Positions 18,808 through 27,342 of a DNA stretch of 64,000 nt are shown here, one piece after another. The notes beneath the pieces are model-generated. The model was given only the letters and a program-made list of their open reading frames with translations. It was not told the origin of the DNA and made no database searches. Location: the NCBI GenBank assembly GCA_965140555.1, contig OZ223259.1:930001-994000 (forward strand), written 5' to 3'. Within the stretch, counting starts at the first letter, position 1. Every line of letters starts with the position of its first letter. The stretch comes from UBA1351 sp965140555 (GTDB lineage Bacteria > Bacillota > Clostridia > Lachnospirales > Vallitaleaceae). Both the position numbers and the translations under genes were made by a program.

Positions 18808-18885
18808 CAAATCACCTCTTTTTATATAATATTAACGTTGTACGTTATTGATTTTATTGTATCATAAAACTAACGTTTTGAGAAG

Positions 18886-18912
18886 AAGGGAGTCACCAAA
18901 GATGACTCCCTT
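18886..18912 (-). terminator. Hairpin after secA, possible weak terminator
   Basis: A perfect ten-base stem (AAGGGAGTCA with TGACTCCCTT) and seven-base loop lies 25 bases after the secA stop. Only CTTCTC follows, not a U tract, so it may be a weak terminator, an attenuator before prfB, or a 3'-end stabilising hairpin. Confidence 0.55.
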
Positions 18913-18936
18913 CACAACATGTTCACGCTCTATTCA

Positions 18937-21534
18937 TTATTCATCAACACGATGGTTATAATTCTCACTCGGTCCATGACATTGTTTGTATTTTTTACCG
19001 CTGCCACAGTGGCAAGGTTCGTTACGGCCTAGCTTACGACCGCTATGTTTAACGGTCTTTTTCGCTGTATCTTCTCCTCGATTTGTTGATATGTTCTTAG
19101 CAACACGTTCACGTTCAATCTTATTGCGTGGGGCAATACGATATAGAATTCGTACCGTATCTTCTTGAATGGCTTCAATCATCTCATCAAACATCTCAAA
19201 ACCAACAAATTTATACTCAACGAGAGGATCTCTTTGTCCATATGCTCGTAATGAAATTCCTTGTCGCATTTGATCCATGTTATCGATATGATCCATCCAC
19301 TTCTGATCAATTGCTTTAAGTAGAATAACGCGCTCAGCTTCACGTATCATCTCTATTTCATCAAATTCTTGCTCTTTTGCTTCATACATTTTATGAGCAA
19401 TATCTTGGAGTGTCTCCGTAAACTTATCCTTCGTCATTGTATCTCTTGCTTCTTCATCAAATTGGAAATTCGGAAACGGAATAATCTTACCTAATGATTC
19501 ACGTAATCCACCCAAATCCCATTCATCCATGTGATCCATGCCATTCGAATGCGCATTAACAGAACGTTCGACGATATCATCAACCATCTTCATAACAAAG
19601 TCCCGCATGCTATCACCCTCGAGTACTTTGCGGCGCTCATCATAGATAATTTCACGTTGCTCATTCATAACTTGGTCATAATCAAGAAGGCGTTTCCGTA
19701 TCCCGAAGTTATTTCCTTCAACTTTACGTTGCGCTTCTTCAATACGATTTGACAAAATACCCGCAGAAATTGGCTCATCATCCGGAAGTCCAATACGCTC
19801 TACCGTTTTCTTTAATTTATCTGAGCCGAATAATCGCATCAACTCATCTTCCAAAGAAATATAAAAACGTGATTCTCCAGGGTCTCCTTGACGCCCGGCA
19901 CGACCTCTTAATTGATTATCAATACGTCTGGATTCATGTCGTTCCGTACCGATAATCTTTAGTCCGCCGACTTCTTTAACACCATCTCCAAGCTTAATAT
20001 CGGTACCACGACCGGCCATATTCGTTGCAATCGTTACCGAACCAAATTGACCGGCACCAGCTACAATCTCAGCTTCTCGTTCATGGAACTTTGCATTCAA
20101 TACTTTATGAGTAATTCCACCATTTTTCAAAAACTTACTCAACACTTCAGAAGATTCTATACTTACTGTACCAACCAGTACCGGCTGTCCTTTTTCATGA
20201 CTTTCTTGAACATCCTTAACGATAGCTCTAAACTTCTCTTCAATCGATTTATATACAACATCATTATGGTCTTTTCTGGCAATTGGACGGTTTGTCGGAA
20301 TGACAATAACATCCATTCCATAAATGGAGCGAAACTCTTCTTCTTCCGTTAATGCAGTACCTGTCATACCAGACTTTTTAGTATAGCGGTTAAAATAGTT
20401 CTGGAATGTAATTGTAGCAAGGGTCTTGCTCTCACGCTTTACCTTAACATTTTCTTTCGCTTCAATCGCTTGATGTAAACCATTCGAATAACGACGTCCC
20501 GGCATTAAACGTCCGGTGAATTCATCAACAATGACGATTTCATCCTCTTTGACCACATAGTCCTTATCACGATGCATCAACTTGATTGCTTTAAGGGCCA
20601 AATTGATATGATGTTGAATTTCCATATTTTCAGGATCTGCTAAATTATCAATTTGAAAATATTCTTCAACTTTTCCGATCCCTTCCGCTGTAAGCGTTGC
20701 ACTTTTTGTCTTTTCATCGATAACATAGTCGCCTTCTTCTTCAATATCCTCGTTCATCAATGCACTCATCTTTGTGATTTCACCGATGATGCGACCTTCT
20801 TTCAAGCGTTGCGCCAACATATGTGCCTGTTGATACAGATGCGTTGATTTACTACTGCTCCCCGAAATGATGAGAGGTGTTCTAGCTTCATCAATTAACA
20901 CGGAGTCAACCTCATCAATGATAGCATAATTCAAAGGTCTTTGAACCATTTCCTTTTTGTATATAACCATGTTATCTCTTAAATAATCAAATCCAAATTC
21001 ATTGTTCGTACCATATGTTATATCACATCCATAGGCCAAACGGCGTTCTTCACTACTAAGCCCGTTTACAATAACACCGACGGTTAGCCCTAAAAATTCA
21101 AAAACTGCTCCCATCCATTCCGCATCACGTGCGGCCAAATAATCATTGACCGTAACGATATGTACACCTTTGCCTTCTAAAGCATTCAAATAAGCTGCTA
21201 TAGGTCCTACAAGGGTTTTACCTTCACCCGTCTTCATCTCCGAAATTCTTCCTTGATGTAAAACAACAGCTCCGACCAGTTGAACACGGTAGGCTCTTAA
21301 GCCTATAACGCGATCCGCAGCTTCACGAAAAACAGCATAAGATTCCGGCAAAACGCTATCTAACGATTCACCTCCTGCAATTCGCTCCTTAAACTCTATG
21401 GTTTTAGCTTTTAACACATCATCTGATAATGCTCGTATTTCTGTCTCAAGCGCTTCAATTTGATCCACTATAGGATAAATCCGCTTTAACTCTCTTTCAC
21501 TATGGGTTCCAAAAATTTTCTCAATAATCCCCAT
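18937..21534 (-). CDS. secA: Preprotein translocase ATPase SecA
   Basis: SecA is the motor that pushes secretory proteins through SecYEG. Features in order: the DEAD motor Walker A MKTGEGKT (near 95), VNDYLAARDAEWM, the IDEVDSVLIDEARTPLIISG Walker B, the second motor TNMAGRGTDIKLG and GRAGRQGD, and a C-terminal zinc motif CHCGSGKKYKQCH for SecB or lipid contact. The ATG at 21534 (MGIIEKIFG) has AAGGTGA ahead; the in-frame GTG upstream lies inside that site. That gives 865 residues. The secA-prfB order is conserved in Firmicutes. Confidence 0.97.
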   Translation of the reverse strand: MGIIEKIFGTHSERELKRIYPIVDQIEALETEIRALSDDVLKAKTIEFKERIAGGESLDSVLPESYAVFREAADRVIGLRAYRVQLVGAVVLHQGRISEMKTGEGKTLVGPIAAYLNALEGKGVHIVTVNDYLAARDAEWMGAVFEFLGLTVGVIVNGLSSEERRLAYGCDITYGTNNEFGFDYLRDNMVIYKKEMVQRPLNYAIIDEVDSVLIDEARTPLIISGSSSKSTHLYQQAHMLAQRLKEGRIIGEITKMSALMNEDIEEEGDYVIDEKTKSATLTAEGIGKVEEYFQIDNLADPENMEIQHHINLALKAIKLMHRDKDYVVKEDEIVIVDEFTGRLMPGRRYSNGLHQAIEAKENVKVKRESKTLATITFQNYFNRYTKKSGMTGTALTEEEEFRSIYGMDVIVIPTNRPIARKDHNDVVYKSIEEKFRAIVKDVQESHEKGQPVLVGTVSIESSEVLSKFLKNGGITHKVLNAKFHEREAEIVAGAGQFGSVTIATNMAGRGTDIKLGDGVKEVGGLKIIGTERHESRRIDNQLRGRAGRQGDPGESRFYISLEDELMRLFGSDKLKKTVERIGLPDDEPISAGILSNRIEEAQRKVEGNNFGIRKRLLDYDQVMNEQREIIYDERRKVLEGDSMRDFVMKMVDDIVERSVNAHSNGMDHMDEWDLGGLRESLGKIIPFPNFQFDEEARDTMTKDKFTETLQDIAHKMYEAKEQEFDEIEMIREAERVILLKAIDQKWMDHIDNMDQMRQGISLRAYGQRDPLVEYKFVGFEMFDEMIEAIQEDTVRILYRIAPRNKIERERVAKNISTNRGEDTAKKTVKHSGRKLGRNEPCHCGSGKKYKQCHGPSENYNHRVDE

Positions 21535-21637
21535 GACTATCACCTTCCGATTTCATTAGATTCCACATTGCTTTATTGTATCATATTTTTAGGGAGTATC
21601 CTATTAAATTCATATTAAAAATGTAAATTCACTCTTT

Positions 21638-21756
21638 TTATCCACAACATGCACAGGGATAACTTAAAGGTTTACATAATACTTATCCACTGTTTTTGTG
21701 GATAACACCTCCGATTTCTGTGTATAAAAGGATTTCACTCCCTTTATTTGTCCACA
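21638..21756. promoter_or_regulatory. Cluster of DnaA-box-like sites upstream of secA
   Basis: Within 119 bases lie TTATCCACA (21638-21646, perfect), TTATCCACT (21683-21691, one mismatch), TGTGGATAA (21697-21705, perfect, reverse) and TTGTCCACA (21748-21756, one mismatch). The second and third form an 8-bp hairpin with a seven-base loop. The rest of the 461-base gap 21535-21995 holds a palindromic element and the hpf terminator. There is no dnaA or dnaN here, so this is not oriC in the usual sense. Function is inferred only from the motif. Confidence 0.5.
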
Positions 21757-21793
21757 AACTGTGCAAAGTAAATCTTATGTAAACAACCTAACC

Positions 21794-21886
21794 TCAAATT
21801 CACATACACTATATAGATTACGTAGATACGTTCGTAACACTATATTTTATATGAAAGTTCAACTATATGCTTTTGTCGGGCTAATC
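21794..21886. mobile_element. MITE-like palindromic element, copy B (left end degraded)
   Basis: The right arm and centre align without gaps to copy C, from about 21794 to the end GTCGGGCTAATC at 21886, followed by ATTATATG. The left terminal arm is not recognisable. The centre keeps the direct repeat ACACTATAT twice (21805-21813 and 21836-21844), the sequence through which copy A could have lost its middle. It lies between the hpf terminator and the DnaA-box cluster. Confidence 0.6.
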
Positions 21887-21906
21887 ATTATATGTTTTTC
21901 AACAAT

Positions 21907-21952
21907 AAAAAACCGCCACGTTAGCTCATCCATTATACTAACGTGGCAGTTC
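21907..21952 (-). terminator. hpf terminator
   Basis: Minus strand GCCACGTTAG pairs with CTAACGTGGC, followed by GGTTTTTTATT. It lies about 45 bases after the hpf stop. Confidence 0.88.
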
Positions 21953-21995
21953 CAATGCTTTTTATATTAAATATGAGAGTGCACTAACAAATAAA

Positions 21996-22529
21996 TTAGA
22001 TTTGAGGTTCTATGAGTCCATAAGACCCTTGTTTCCTTTTATAAACAACATTGACTTCATCTGTATCTGCATTTCTAAATACAAAGAAATCATGTCCCAA
22101 AAGTTCCAGTTCCATGCAAGCTTCAACAGCATCCATTGGTTTCATAGCGAACTTTTTAGTACGTACAATTTTCATTGTATCTTCTTCATCTTCTTCAATT
22201 GGACTGTTCAAGTATTCATTCTTGAATGATCCTGATTGACGATGGCGATCGATAATCTTTTCTCTGTGTTTTACCAATTGACGTTCTAATTTGTCAACAA
22301 CCATATCAACGGCTGCATACATACTTTCATCTTGCTCCTCTGCTCGTAATACACTTCCTTTAATTGGAATTGTCACTTCGATTTTTTGAAATTTTCTTTC
22401 AACACTAAGTGTTACATTGACCATTGCATCTGAATTAAAAAACTTTTCTAATTTATCCAGTTTATCTTGGATAATATCCTTAAGTGAAGCTGTAACCTCA
22501 ATGTTTTTGCCAGTAATTGTATAACGCAT
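21996..22529 (-). CDS. hpf: Ribosome hibernation promoting factor, long form
   Basis: Long HPF dimerises 70S ribosomes into inactive 100S particles in stationary phase or stress. The N-terminal domain (1-100: TGKNIEVTASLKDIIQDKLDKLEKFF and VDKLERQLVKHREK) binds the 30S subunit. An acidic linker follows (about 112-118), then the C-terminal dimerisation domain (KIVRTKKFAMKPMDAVEACMELELLGHDFFVFRN, ending YGLIEP). The 177-residue length is the long class found in Firmicutes. AAAGGAG precedes the ATG. A sigma-H-like promoter and a leader hairpin lie upstream. The location next to secA is conserved in Bacillus. Confidence 0.96.
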   Translation of the reverse strand: MRYTITGKNIEVTASLKDIIQDKLDKLEKFFNSDAMVNVTLSVERKFQKIEVTIPIKGSVLRAEEQDESMYAAVDMVVDKLERQLVKHREKIIDRHRQSGSFKNEYLNSPIEEDEEDTMKIVRTKKFAMKPMDAVEACMELELLGHDFFVFRNADTDEVNVVYKRKQGSYGLIEPQI

Positions 22530-22545
22530 ACGAACAACTCCTTTC

Positions 22546-22575
22546 AGATTGTTTCTTCATTTTATGAAACAATCT
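22546..22575 (-). promoter_or_regulatory. Hairpin in hpf leader
   Basis: AGATTGTTTC and GAAACAATCT form a perfect 10-bp stem with a 10-base AT-rich loop, ending a few bases before the AAAGGAG of hpf. It has no U tract, so it is not a terminator. It could tune translation or mRNA stability. Confidence 0.6.
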
Positions 22576-22599
22576 TTCTAAATTTCTTTATATATAATT

Positions 22600-22626
22600 A
22601 TTCGTCATTGAGAATGAATTTCCTTT
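22600..22626 (-). promoter_or_regulatory. Sigma-H-type promoter of hpf
   Basis: Minus strand AAAGGAAAT (22618-22626), 11 bases, GACGAAT (22600-22606) fits the sigma-H consensus RNAGGAWWW-N11/12-RNNGAAT at every defined position. In B. subtilis the orthologue yvyD is known to use sigma-H and sigma-B. No good sigma-A promoter is visible nearby. Confidence 0.6.
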
Positions 22627-22710
22627 TTATTTTTGAAATTTCTTTACATTTTATAAGAAAAGTGACTTTTCCACACTCTGTGTAGTAACTTTCGGATACT
22701 TTCTTATATC

Positions 22711-22747
22711 AAAAAAAGCCGATTATCACAGATAATCGGCTTTTTTG
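22711..22747 (-). terminator. Hydrogenase operon terminator
   Basis: Minus strand AAAAGCCGATTATC pairs with GATAATCGGCTTTT over a three-base loop and continues in T. It lies 24 bases after the hydA stop. Confidence 0.92.
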
Positions 22748-22770
22748 TACTATTATAAACTATTGACACA

Positions 22771-24531
22771 TCACACTTTTTCTTTAGTTGAATAATGTGT
22801 ATGTAATAAATGATGCGCTTTATCACTCATTGGTTTACCAAGGTATTTTTCGTAGAGTTCAATAATCGCAGGATTTTCATGAGATTTACGGAGTGGTTTA
22901 TCTTTATCCACATTGTAAAGAGCTGCTTGACGGGCTTTAATAATGTCCGCATTACCATGATGATAAGGCTGACCTGCACCACCGATACAACCGCCAGGAC
23001 ATGCCATAACTTCAATTGCATGGATGTTACGTGGGTTACCGTCACGAATCTCTTCCAACAATGTTTTCGCATTACCAAGACCATGAGCAATACCAATGTT
23101 TAATGTTACATCATCCATTTCCACTTCTGCAACACGTACACCATCAAAACCACGTAATTGGTCAAATTCAATCTTTTCTAACGTTTTACCTGTACGTATT
23201 TCATATGCCGTACGAACAGCCGCTTCAATAACACCACCTGTTGTACCGAAGATAACACCAGCTCCTGTTGATTCACCAAGTGGTTGGTCAAAGTCTGACT
23301 CTTCCAATTCATCCGGATCAATATTCAATCGTTTCATAAGCTCTGCCAACTCACGCGTTGAAAGAACTAAATCTACATCCGGATTCCCGTCCACTTTAAA
23401 CTCCTCACGATTTGCTTCAAACTTTTTAGCGAGACATGGCATAATCGAAACAACAACTAAGTTTTCACGCTTCACGTCTAGTTTTTCTGCAAAATAGGAT
23501 TTAGCCACCGCACCGAACATTTGCATTGGTGATTTTGCAGATGAAGGAATATCAATCAATTCCGGGAATTGACTTTCCACAAAGTTCACCCATGCAGGAC
23601 AACAGGATGTAAGAATCGGTAATGCACTTTCTTTACCGTCCAAATAATCTTGAAGACGACCGAGTAATTCCGTTCCCTCTTCCATAATCGTTAAGTCTGC
23701 TGCAAAATCTGTATCAAATACATAATTAAAACCAATTTCACGCAATGCTGTTACCATCTTATTGGTAAAGATTGTTCCCGGTTCATGGCCAAATTCTTCA
23801 CCAAGTGCCACACGAACAGCAGGAGCTGTTTGAACAACAACTGTTTTTTCGGGATCCGCAAGGGCTTCAACTACTTTCCATGTATGGTCCGCTTCTGTCA
23901 AAGCTCCTGTAGGACAGACAGCTACACATTGTCCACAGTGAGTACATACAGTATCTTCCATATCGTATTCAAAAGCAGGAGATACTACAGCATTAAATCC
24001 ACGATTAATACCGGATAATGCTCCGACAGCTTGCACTTCATTACACATCGTTTCACAACGACGACACATAATACATTTATCCATATCACGGATTAATGAA
24101 GGTGTGTAATCTTTTTTATATGTAGACATTGCTGTACCGGAGATAGAATCACCACGCAATGAATTTTGTTCTGCTAAATCTTGAAGTTCACAGTCTCCCG
24201 CTTTTGCACAAGACAAACAATCTTTCGGATGATCCGAAACAAGTAATTCAAGGACTGTTTTACGTGCATCCATAACACGGATTGTATTGGTTTTTACAAC
24301 CATTCCGTCAACAACCGGTGTTGCACAAGATGGTGCCAAGTTGCGACGACCTTCTACTTCAACAACACAAACACGACAAGATGCTGATTTGTTAACCATC
24401 TTTGTGTCATGAAGATCTAAATGACATAGTGTAGGGATATGAATACCAACCTCACGAGCAGCGTCAAGAATGGTGCTGCCAGCCGGTACCGAAACATCTT
24501 TACCGTCAATAACTAACTTTAATTCTGACAT
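22771..24531 (-). CDS. hydA: [FeFe] hydrogenase catalytic subunit, group A, multimeric
   Basis: This subunit makes or uses H2 at the H-cluster in the cytosol. Order: a [2Fe-2S] domain (CHLDLHDTKMVNKSASCRVC), a His-ligated [4Fe-4S] (HPKDCLSCAKAGDC, about 101-114), two [4Fe-4S] (CIMCRRCETMC and CTHCGQCVAVCP), then the H-cluster motifs TSCCPAW (about 308-314), MPCLAKK (about 364-370) and ACPGGCIGG (about 510-518). All cluster ligands are present. The length is 586 residues from the ATG at 24531, with GGAG eight bases ahead; an upstream GTG lies too close to that site. With the HydB and HydC homologues it should form an NADH-linked, probably electron-bifurcating, enzyme. Confidence 0.95.
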   Translation of the reverse strand: MSELKLVIDGKDVSVPAGSTILDAAREVGIHIPTLCHLDLHDTKMVNKSASCRVCVVEVEGRRNLAPSCATPVVDGMVVKTNTIRVMDARKTVLELLVSDHPKDCLSCAKAGDCELQDLAEQNSLRGDSISGTAMSTYKKDYTPSLIRDMDKCIMCRRCETMCNEVQAVGALSGINRGFNAVVSPAFEYDMEDTVCTHCGQCVAVCPTGALTEADHTWKVVEALADPEKTVVVQTAPAVRVALGEEFGHEPGTIFTNKMVTALREIGFNYVFDTDFAADLTIMEEGTELLGRLQDYLDGKESALPILTSCCPAWVNFVESQFPELIDIPSSAKSPMQMFGAVAKSYFAEKLDVKRENLVVVSIMPCLAKKFEANREEFKVDGNPDVDLVLSTRELAELMKRLNIDPDELEESDFDQPLGESTGAGVIFGTTGGVIEAAVRTAYEIRTGKTLEKIEFDQLRGFDGVRVAEVEMDDVTLNIGIAHGLGNAKTLLEEIRDGNPRNIHAIEVMACPGGCIGGAGQPYHHGNADIIKARQAALYNVDKDKPLRKSHENPAIIELYEKYLGKPMSDKAHHLLHTHYSTKEKV

Positions 24532-24558
24532 GGGGTACACTCCTTTATCTAATAATTA

Positions 24559-26352
24559 CTAACATTTTGCAATAGCATCAAATTTACATTTATCATAGCA
24601 AGCACCACATTTGATACACTTGCTTTGATCAATTTCATGTACCTTTTTAACTTCACCGGAAATACAAGATACAGGACAGACTCTTGCACATGCTGTACAT
24701 CCGATACACTTATCTTCTTTGATAACGTATTTAACCAATTTTTCACATTGGCCCGCAGGACATGTTTGATTTTGAACATGGGCAACATACTCATCCCAGA
24801 ATGCATCCATTGTGGATAACACAGGGTTTGGAGCTGTTTGACCCAAGCCACATAGTGCTGTGTCTTTAATAACACGGCTTAGTTTTTTCATCTCATCTAA
24901 ATGTTTCATTTCTGCTTTACCGTCGCAAACCAGTTCTAATAATTCAGATAAACGTTTTGTACCCACACGACATGGTGTACATTTACCACAAGATTCTTCT
25001 TCAGTAAACTCAAGATAGAATTTTGCAACTGCCGGCATACAGTCGTCTTCATCCATAACAATCATACCACCGGATCCCATCATGGAACCTTTAGCAATCA
25101 AGTTATCAAAATCGATTGGTGTATCTAAATCTTTCTCCGTTAAACAACCACCTGATGGTCCACCTGTTTGAACAGATTTAAATTTCTTACCGTTTTTAAT
25201 ACCACCACCGATATCATAAATAACTTCACGTAACGTTGTTCCCATCGGTACTTCAATAAGACCCACATTGTTAATTTTACCTGCTAATGCGAATACTTTA
25301 GTACCGGCTGAACGTTCTGTACCGATTTTTTTGAACCAATCTGCACCTTTAAGTAAAATCACCGGTACATTCGCAAAGGTTTCAACGTTGTTTACATTCG
25401 TTGGTTTATCCCAGTATCCTGCTTCTGCAGGGAATGGTGGTTTTGTCGTTGGTTCACCACGTTCACCTTCCATTGAGTGAATCAAGGCTGTTTCTTCACC
25501 ACATACGAACGCTCCTGCACCTAACGTTAATTCGATATCAAATTCAAAACCGCTACCTAGAATATCTTCACCAAGTAAACCATACTCTCTTGCTGAATCA
25601 ATCGCTGCTTGAAGACGTTTGATTGCAAGAGGATACTCTGCACGAATATAAACGCGACCTTTTGTTGCACCAATAGAATACCCACAGATTGCCATAGCTT
25701 CTATTACTGTATGAGGATCACCTTCAAGGATTGATCGGTCCATAAATGCACCTGGATCTCCTTCATCCGCATTACAAATAACATATTTTTGGTCAGCATC
25801 GTAACTTCTTGCAAATCCCCATTTTAAACCGGTTGGGAATCCACCACCTCCACGGCCACGAAGACCGGAGTCTTTTACTACTTGAATAACAGTTTCCGGT
25901 GTCATTTCAGTGAGTGCTTTTCCTAATGCCATATAACCGTCACGAGCGATATATTCATCAATGTTGCCCGGATCGATAAAACCACAGTTTCTTAGTGCTA
26001 TACGCATTTGTTTTTTATAGAAGTCCATATTTTTGGAATCGGAAACTACTTCATTTTTCTCCGGATCCACATACAATAAACGCTCTACTTTACGACCTTT
26101 TACAATATGTTCTTGAACAATTTCTTCTGCATCTTCAGGTGTTACTTGTACATAAAATGTATTGTCCGGAAGAATTTTGACGATTGGTCCTTTTTCACAG
26201 AAGCCGAAGCATCCGGTTTTGAGGACTTGAACGTCTGCGTCCAAATTTGCTTCCAAAAGACTGGATTTTAGATTGTCTACGATTTGTTCTGATTCAGCTG
26301 AGATACAGCCAGTACCTCCACAGACCAATACGTGCATTTTTTCATTAGCCAT
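24559..26352 (-). CDS. hydB: Hydrogenase NADH/FMN subunit, NuoF-like
   Basis: This flavin subunit exchanges electrons with NAD(H), in the family also with ferredoxin. The N-terminal thioredoxin-like [2Fe-2S] domain has CGGTGCISAESEQ and KTGCFGFCEKGP. The NuoF core has GRGGGGFPTGLKW (FMN), NADEGDPGAFMDR, GAYVCGEE-like GAFVCGEETALI (NADH) and SCGKCTPCRVG ([4Fe-4S]). Two C-terminal ferredoxin motifs, CIGCTACARVCP and CIKCGACYDKC, complete it. The length of 597 residues is standard for HydB. AGGAGG precedes the start. It lies between hydD and hydA. Confidence 0.95.
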   Translation of the reverse strand: MANEKMHVLVCGGTGCISAESEQIVDNLKSSLLEANLDADVQVLKTGCFGFCEKGPIVKILPDNTFYVQVTPEDAEEIVQEHIVKGRKVERLLYVDPEKNEVVSDSKNMDFYKKQMRIALRNCGFIDPGNIDEYIARDGYMALGKALTEMTPETVIQVVKDSGLRGRGGGGFPTGLKWGFARSYDADQKYVICNADEGDPGAFMDRSILEGDPHTVIEAMAICGYSIGATKGRVYIRAEYPLAIKRLQAAIDSAREYGLLGEDILGSGFEFDIELTLGAGAFVCGEETALIHSMEGERGEPTTKPPFPAEAGYWDKPTNVNNVETFANVPVILLKGADWFKKIGTERSAGTKVFALAGKINNVGLIEVPMGTTLREVIYDIGGGIKNGKKFKSVQTGGPSGGCLTEKDLDTPIDFDNLIAKGSMMGSGGMIVMDEDDCMPAVAKFYLEFTEEESCGKCTPCRVGTKRLSELLELVCDGKAEMKHLDEMKKLSRVIKDTALCGLGQTAPNPVLSTMDAFWDEYVAHVQNQTCPAGQCEKLVKYVIKEDKCIGCTACARVCPVSCISGEVKKVHEIDQSKCIKCGACYDKCKFDAIAKC

Positions 26353-26372
26353 TGTTACGCCTCCTAACCTTT

Positions 26373-26768
26373 CTACTCGACTGTCTTGTGTGTTACAGGA
26401 ATGATTCCGTCAACAAGTTCGCCGTTCTTCAAATATTTTTCGATAATTTCTTTCGCTTTTTCTTCTGTCACATCCCCAAATACAACCGGTTCTTCTCCCG
26501 GAAGCGTTACTTCTAAGGTTGGCTCTGCATAACAGTAACCCATACAACCACTTTGTGTTACAACTACATTATCAAGACCTTGACGATAGGATTCTTGAAC
26601 CATATAATCCATAATCTCACGTGCTCCTGCAGCGATACCACATGTCGCCATAGCTACACGTACTTGAATTAAGTTTTCAATGTTATCCCCTTTTTCACGC
26701 AATTCAACTTTGTCTTGAACATTTTTTTTGATTTGCATTAACTCTTCCAATGATTTGATCTTAGCCAT
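26373..26768 (-). CDS. hydD: Small [2Fe-2S] thioredoxin-like hydrogenase-associated protein
   Basis: This 131-residue ferredoxin has a charged helical N-terminus and a thioredoxin-like [2Fe-2S] fold with Cys in VAMATCGIAAGA and TQSGCMGYCYAEP, giving the four expected ligands. It resembles the N-terminal domain of HydB. A gene of this type accompanies hydC and hydB in several clostridial hydrogenase clusters and is called hydD in some thermophiles. Whether it is a structural subunit here is inferred from position. GGAGGAG precedes the ATG. Confidence 0.85.
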   Translation of the reverse strand: MAKIKSLEELMQIKKNVQDKVELREKGDNIENLIQVRVAMATCGIAAGAREIMDYMVQESYRQGLDNVVVTQSGCMGYCYAEPTLEVTLPGEEPVVFGDVTEEKAKEIIEKYLKNGELVDGIIPVTHKTVE

Positions 26769-26783
26769 TGTTTCTCCTCCTTC

Positions 26784-27263
26784 TTAACGATATTCCGCGA
26801 GAATCCCTTTTACCATATCCGCTGTGAGACGTCCGTATGTTTTTTCTCCGATTGTGACAACCGGTGCTAAACCACAAGCACCAATACAACGAAGGGCAGT
26901 TAACGAAAACTTACCGTCTGCCGTTGTTTCTCCAACTTGAATACCTAATTCTTTAGAGAATGCACTCGCTATTTTTTCAGCGCCACGTACGTAACATGCT
27001 GTACCAAGACAGATGTTGATGTCGTGTTCCCCTTTTGGTTCCATTGTAAAGAATGAGTAGAAACTAACAACTCCAAATACCTTTGCTGTTGGAACGTTCA
27101 TTTTTTTAGCCACAAAAATTTGAACTTCCTCTGGTAAATATCCGAAAATGCCTTGTGCTTTATGAAGGACTTTAATCAATTCACCTTTTGTATCAGGCAA
27201 TGCTTCAATAAAATCAGCAAGTTCTTGATATTTTTCTTCTGTTAAACCTAGATTAGCAGCCAT
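26784..27263 (-). CDS. hydC: Hydrogenase NuoE-like [2Fe-2S] subunit
   Basis: This 24-kDa NADH dehydrogenase-type subunit carries one [2Fe-2S] cluster: CLGTACYVRGAEK and LRCIGACGLAPVV give the four Cys. The N-terminal helices have GELIKVLHKAQGIFGYLPEEV, typical of NuoE and HydC. The length of 159 residues is usual. AAGGAGG precedes the ATG, and a Rex-like palindrome lies about 45 bases upstream. It is the first structural gene of the hydrogenase set, after PHP. Confidence 0.95.
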   Translation of the reverse strand: MAANLGLTEEKYQELADFIEALPDTKGELIKVLHKAQGIFGYLPEEVQIFVAKKMNVPTAKVFGVVSFYSFFTMEPKGEHDINICLGTACYVRGAEKIASAFSKELGIQVGETTADGKFSLTALRCIGACGLAPVVTIGEKTYGRLTADMVKGILAEYR

Positions 27264-27307
27264 GTTTACCTCCTTAAATATAATACATAGTCATTTATAA
27301 GAAGAGA

Positions 27308-27325
27308 TTGTTATATCTCTAACTA
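27308..27325. promoter_or_regulatory. Candidate Rex operator before hydC
   Basis: TTGTTATATCTCTAACTA matches the clostridial Rex consensus TTGTTAA-N4-TTAACAA at 11 of 14 defined bases. It lies upstream of a TATTAT -10-like box (27280-27285, minus). Rex senses the NADH/NAD ratio, a fitting signal for an NADH-linked hydrogenase. No rex gene is in the window. Confidence 0.35.
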
Positions 27326-27342
27326 ACTGTTCTAAATGTTTT

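Noticed and set aside
21535..21995. Chromosomal replication origin
   Set aside because: DnaA boxes are present but dnaA, dnaN and a clear unwinding region are not; kept only as a DnaA-site cluster.
22905..22915. TTATCCACA inside hydA as a DnaA box (also one near 44868)
   Set aside because: Single sites in coding sequence, within chance expectation.
24549..24875. Minus-strand 108-residue Cys-containing frame inside hydB
   Set aside because: It is another frame of the real hydB coding sequence, which has full motif support.
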